This document shows positions 61,512-64,000 of a DNA stretch of 64,000 bases, in pieces (positions within the stretch are counted from its first letter, which is position 1; each line of letters starts with the position of its first letter). Origin of the DNA: Armatimonadota bacterium. GTDB lineage: Bacteria > Bacillota > Desulfotomaculia > Desulfotomaculales > Nap2-2B. The stretch covers positions 1 to 64,000 of the forward strand of contig JAIMBK010000007.1 of assembly GCA_023511535.1 (NCBI GenBank), written 5' to 3'. The notes under the pieces are model-generated. The model saw only the letters and a list, made by a program, of their open reading frames with translations. It made no database searches and was not told the origin of the DNA. Both the position numbers and the translations under genes were made by a program.

Positions 61512-63713
61512 CTACATCAACGGATCCATGGTCAGCGCCGGGTGCCCTTTTTCCTCCAGGAAAGGCAGGATCTCCTCGCCGGTGACGCCGACGGTCTCGT
61601 CCGCGATCTTGTCGACGAAGTCCTTCCCCAGGCCCCAGTACTGCTCGGCGGCTTCTTCCAGCATGGGCCGCAGCTGCTCTTTCAAGGCTTTGGGCATCCA
61701 GACTACCCGCCCTAAGCCGCCGTCGGCCGGGACGAACTTCCGGGAGCCCAGGTACGATTTCCCGATCCCCATGAAACCGGGCATTTGCGCGCCGCCGCCG
61801 ATCATGCCGGCCATGGTGGAGAAGGTCATGCCCGAGGGGGTCATCCCCGGGTGCTCCCGGTTGACTACCATAAAGCCGTTGCATTCCGGCACCATGGTCA
61901 GGATGCACTCGAAGCAGCCGCAGGAGGTCATCGGGTACTCCATAATCGTGTAGAAGTTGACCCTTTCGATGGTGCGCTGCGAATTCTTGTAAGTAAATTC
62001 GTTGAAGGCTTCCCACTGCCCCTTAACCTCGTCGATCACGCCTTCCTTCGGGATCGGCTGGTTCACGCCGTGCGGGTTAATCTCATAGGCCGCCTTGGCA
62101 TCCAGCCAGCTCACCGCGCCGCACAGGCCCACCCGCTCGGGGGCGATGACGCAGACGTGCGTGGGCGCAAAGGACTGGCAGAGCAGGCAGGAATAGAAGG
62201 TGTCGATGGTTTCGTCCCGCAGCTCTTTTAAGCGGTCGTCGCGCTTCTTGTAGTACTGGCGGGCCAGTTCCCGCATTTCCAGGACTTTTTGTTCGTCCGT
62301 ATAAATGGTCACCTGGATGCGGTCGACCACGGCGGCGAACTCCGCCTTAAATTTGGCGTAGAGGATGTTCCCGATATGTTTTAAGCGGAAGCCCTTCGCA
62401 AAGGCCTCCTTGCTGATCCGCACCCACATGATGTCCCGCTGGGCCACGTGCCAGAGGCCCTCGCCGTAGTTCGTAAAGTAGTGGATGCGGCGCTCTAAAA
62501 CGGGTTCAAAGTCTTCCTGCATCTTGCGGCCGTAAACGTCCACCACGATCCCGAGAGGCATGGCGTTGCCCACTTCGACGGTGTCGATGTCGGGGCCGAC
62601 GACTTCCACTTTCCCGTCTTCCACTTCGTCTGCCCCGACCATGCGGACCAGTTCGAAGCCGGGCGTCCGGGTGCCGCCGAACTCCACGTACATATCTTTT
62701 TTGCGGATGCTCTCGCCCTCGAAGGCCGGGCCGACGGTGATGGGTGCGTCGATTTCCACCGCGGTAATCTTGATTTCGCGAAGCTCCAGACCGAGCTGGA
62801 TGGCCTTATCGAGATCCGGTTCGTAAACAAACCAGTCTTTAATCTGCTCGTCTTCCGCCAGCGGCTGGTCGGTGATGATGGGAATGCCGATATTAATCGC
62901 CCCCAGGCAGGCGGCCGTTTTCACCATGTCGTGTTCGCCTAAATAGAGCACGAAGGCCCGGATCCGCCGGCGCTGGTAGTCGCGCTGGGCGTCCCTTTGC
63001 CCGGCGGGAATGCCGCCGAACATCATGCCGGCGCGCAGGGCGTAGTTGGCGCAATGCACCACCTGGGTAAAGTTCCCCAGCGGGTAGGCGATCATGTCAA
63101 CGCCCAGCTTTACGCCTTCGTCCAGGAGCTGCTCAATTACTTCGTCGCACAGGAAAAGCATGAACCCCATGCCCATCAATTTGTTCACGGCTTTGGCCAG
63201 CTCTTTGGGATCTCTGGCCCGGCCGATAATCAGAACCTCGCCCGGGATGGTCCAGTCCACCATCTTGGTCCCGTACTGGCGGACGATCGGGTCGCCCAGA
63301 AAGCCCGTCCAGGGAGGGGTGTGCAGCGGGTTTTCCGGCGTGTTCCGCAGGTAGCGGATCGCCTCGATAATGTCGGCGGCGTACCAGGTGGCTTCCCCCC
63401 ACTGCCGGGCGTTTTCGAAAGTCTTCGCTTCTTTCATGGCGGCACGCTGCCGGTTCAAGGGGGCCACGCAGTCCCCCAGGGTGCGGATCTCTTCGCCGCT
63501 CAAGCAACGGATCACCGGCAAATGGTAGGCGGTATCGGGGTAGCCGACCGGGTGATCCTTGCCGTACCGGCGGATGGCCTGGTTAAGCAGGATTTCGGCG
63601 TAGCTGACGGCGGTGACGGCACCTTCGTAAGCTTCCTTAAAAAGCTTTTTGGGTTCCTTACCCGGCTCAATCGCACCTTCAAAGATTTTATCGAAATTAA
63701 TGGCTTCGGCCAT
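61512..63713 (-). CDS. acsB: Acetyl-CoA synthase, CODH/ACS subunit beta
   Basis: MAEAINFDKIFEGAIEPGKEPKKLFKEAYEGAVTAVSYAEILLNQAIRRYG..., CLLCQSFAPTHVCVIAPERVGLCGAVSWLDAKAAYEINP, YPMTSCGCFECI, GGLGRVVWMPK. Confidence 0.97.
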   Translation of the reverse strand: MAEAINFDKIFEGAIEPGKEPKKLFKEAYEGAVTAVSYAEILLNQAIRRYGKDHPVGYPDTAYHLPVIRCLSGEEIRTLGDCVAPLNRQRAAMKEAKTFENARQWGEATWYAADIIEAIRYLRNTPENPLHTPPWTGFLGDPIVRQYGTKMVDWTIPGEVLIIGRARDPKELAKAVNKLMGMGFMLFLCDEVIEQLLDEGVKLGVDMIAYPLGNFTQVVHCANYALRAGMMFGGIPAGQRDAQRDYQRRRIRAFVLYLGEHDMVKTAACLGAINIGIPIITDQPLAEDEQIKDWFVYEPDLDKAIQLGLELREIKITAVEIDAPITVGPAFEGESIRKKDMYVEFGGTRTPGFELVRMVGADEVEDGKVEVVGPDIDTVEVGNAMPLGIVVDVYGRKMQEDFEPVLERRIHYFTNYGEGLWHVAQRDIMWVRISKEAFAKGFRLKHIGNILYAKFKAEFAAVVDRIQVTIYTDEQKVLEMRELARQYYKKRDDRLKELRDETIDTFYSCLLCQSFAPTHVCVIAPERVGLCGAVSWLDAKAAYEINPHGVNQPIPKEGVIDEVKGQWEAFNEFTYKNSQRTIERVNFYTIMEYPMTSCGCFECILTMVPECNGFMVVNREHPGMTPSGMTFSTMAGMIGGGAQMPGFMGIGKSYLGSRKFVPADGGLGRVVWMPKALKEQLRPMLEEAAEQYWGLGKDFVDKIADETVGVTGEEILPFLEEKGHPALTMDPLM

Positions 63714-63743
63714 TTGGATCCTCCTTTCAGGCACTCTTCGCGT

Positions 63744-64000
63744 CTACCAGTTCTGGCAGAGGGCGGTCTCCAGGTCTTCGGCCACCCGCTTGTGCACGCG
63801 CAGCTTCCAGGTCCGGTATTCCAGAGCGTTCAAGAGTTTTTTAATGGCCACCTGGATGTCCGGCTCCAGAATAAAGTAGCCCCCGTACACGTCGCTGGCG
63901 ATCTGAGTCAGGATACTGTAAATAAGGTCGCAACCCTCTACCGGCGGCATGGTCCCGACGTGGGTGGGGAAGCCGATGGTCACGCACCAGGTGCCGATGC
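63744..64000 (-). CDS. acsA: Carbon monoxide dehydrogenase catalytic subunit, C-terminal part (truncated by window edge)
   Basis: IGTWCVTIGFPTHVGTMPPVEGCDLIYSILTQIASDVYGGYFILEPDIQVAIKKLLNALEYRTWKLRVHKRV; frame open to window end on the minus strand. Confidence 0.88.
   Translation of the reverse strand, partial: IGTWCVTIGFPTHVGTMPPVEGCDLIYSILTQIASDVYGGYFILEPDIQVAIKKLLNALEYRTWKLRVHKRVAEDLETALCQNW

Noticed and set aside
1-64000. tRNA or rRNA genes
   Set aside because: No convincing cloverleaf or rRNA signature noticed by eye; a tRNAscan-SE/barrnap run would be decisive.

Overview
The window is bacterial chromosomal DNA from an anaerobic Firmicute-like organism, inferred from gene content only; no species is claimed. 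From left to right it contains: (1) a DUF364-type protein (partial) and a MOSC protein, followed by a short gene graveyard. (2) A minus-strand type IV pilus/pseudopilin operon (pilC, pilB, pilT, pilO, a pilM-pilN fusion, an O-antigen-ligase/pseudopilin fusion and a prepilin). It has an HD-GYP gene at its downstream end and a convincing c-di-GMP-I (GEMM) riboswitch upstream of the prepilin. (3) A VapBC-like module, an alkaline phosphatase and a YibE/F protein. (4) An iron/metal/tetrapyrrole acquisition island: FecBCD-type ABC transporter, two tandem paralogous unknown proteins, DUF2325, a secreted 990-aa CbiX-FmdE-like-SLH protein, and FeoA-FeoA-FeoB with Fur-like boxes. (5) A NifX/DUF5320/MinD-ATPase island with a sigma54-dependent regulator and a sigma54 promoter. 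(6) Three sets of heterodisulfide-reductase genes and a Wood-Ljungdahl cluster: metF, metV, mvhD, an HdrA with a GltD-like insertion, a FlxABCD-HdrABC-like set, acsE, acsD, cooC, acsC, acsB and the acsA/cooS 3' end. The best leads are an in-frame UGA (probable selenocysteine) with a hairpin in the FlxD/MvhD gene, the CbiX-FmdE-SLH surface protein with homologous modules in the pilus operon, the polymerase-pseudopilin fusion, the c-di-GMP/Fur control region of the pilin, and a ~260-bp inverted-repeat element inside the acs operon. All family assignments come from reading the sequence; no database search was run.
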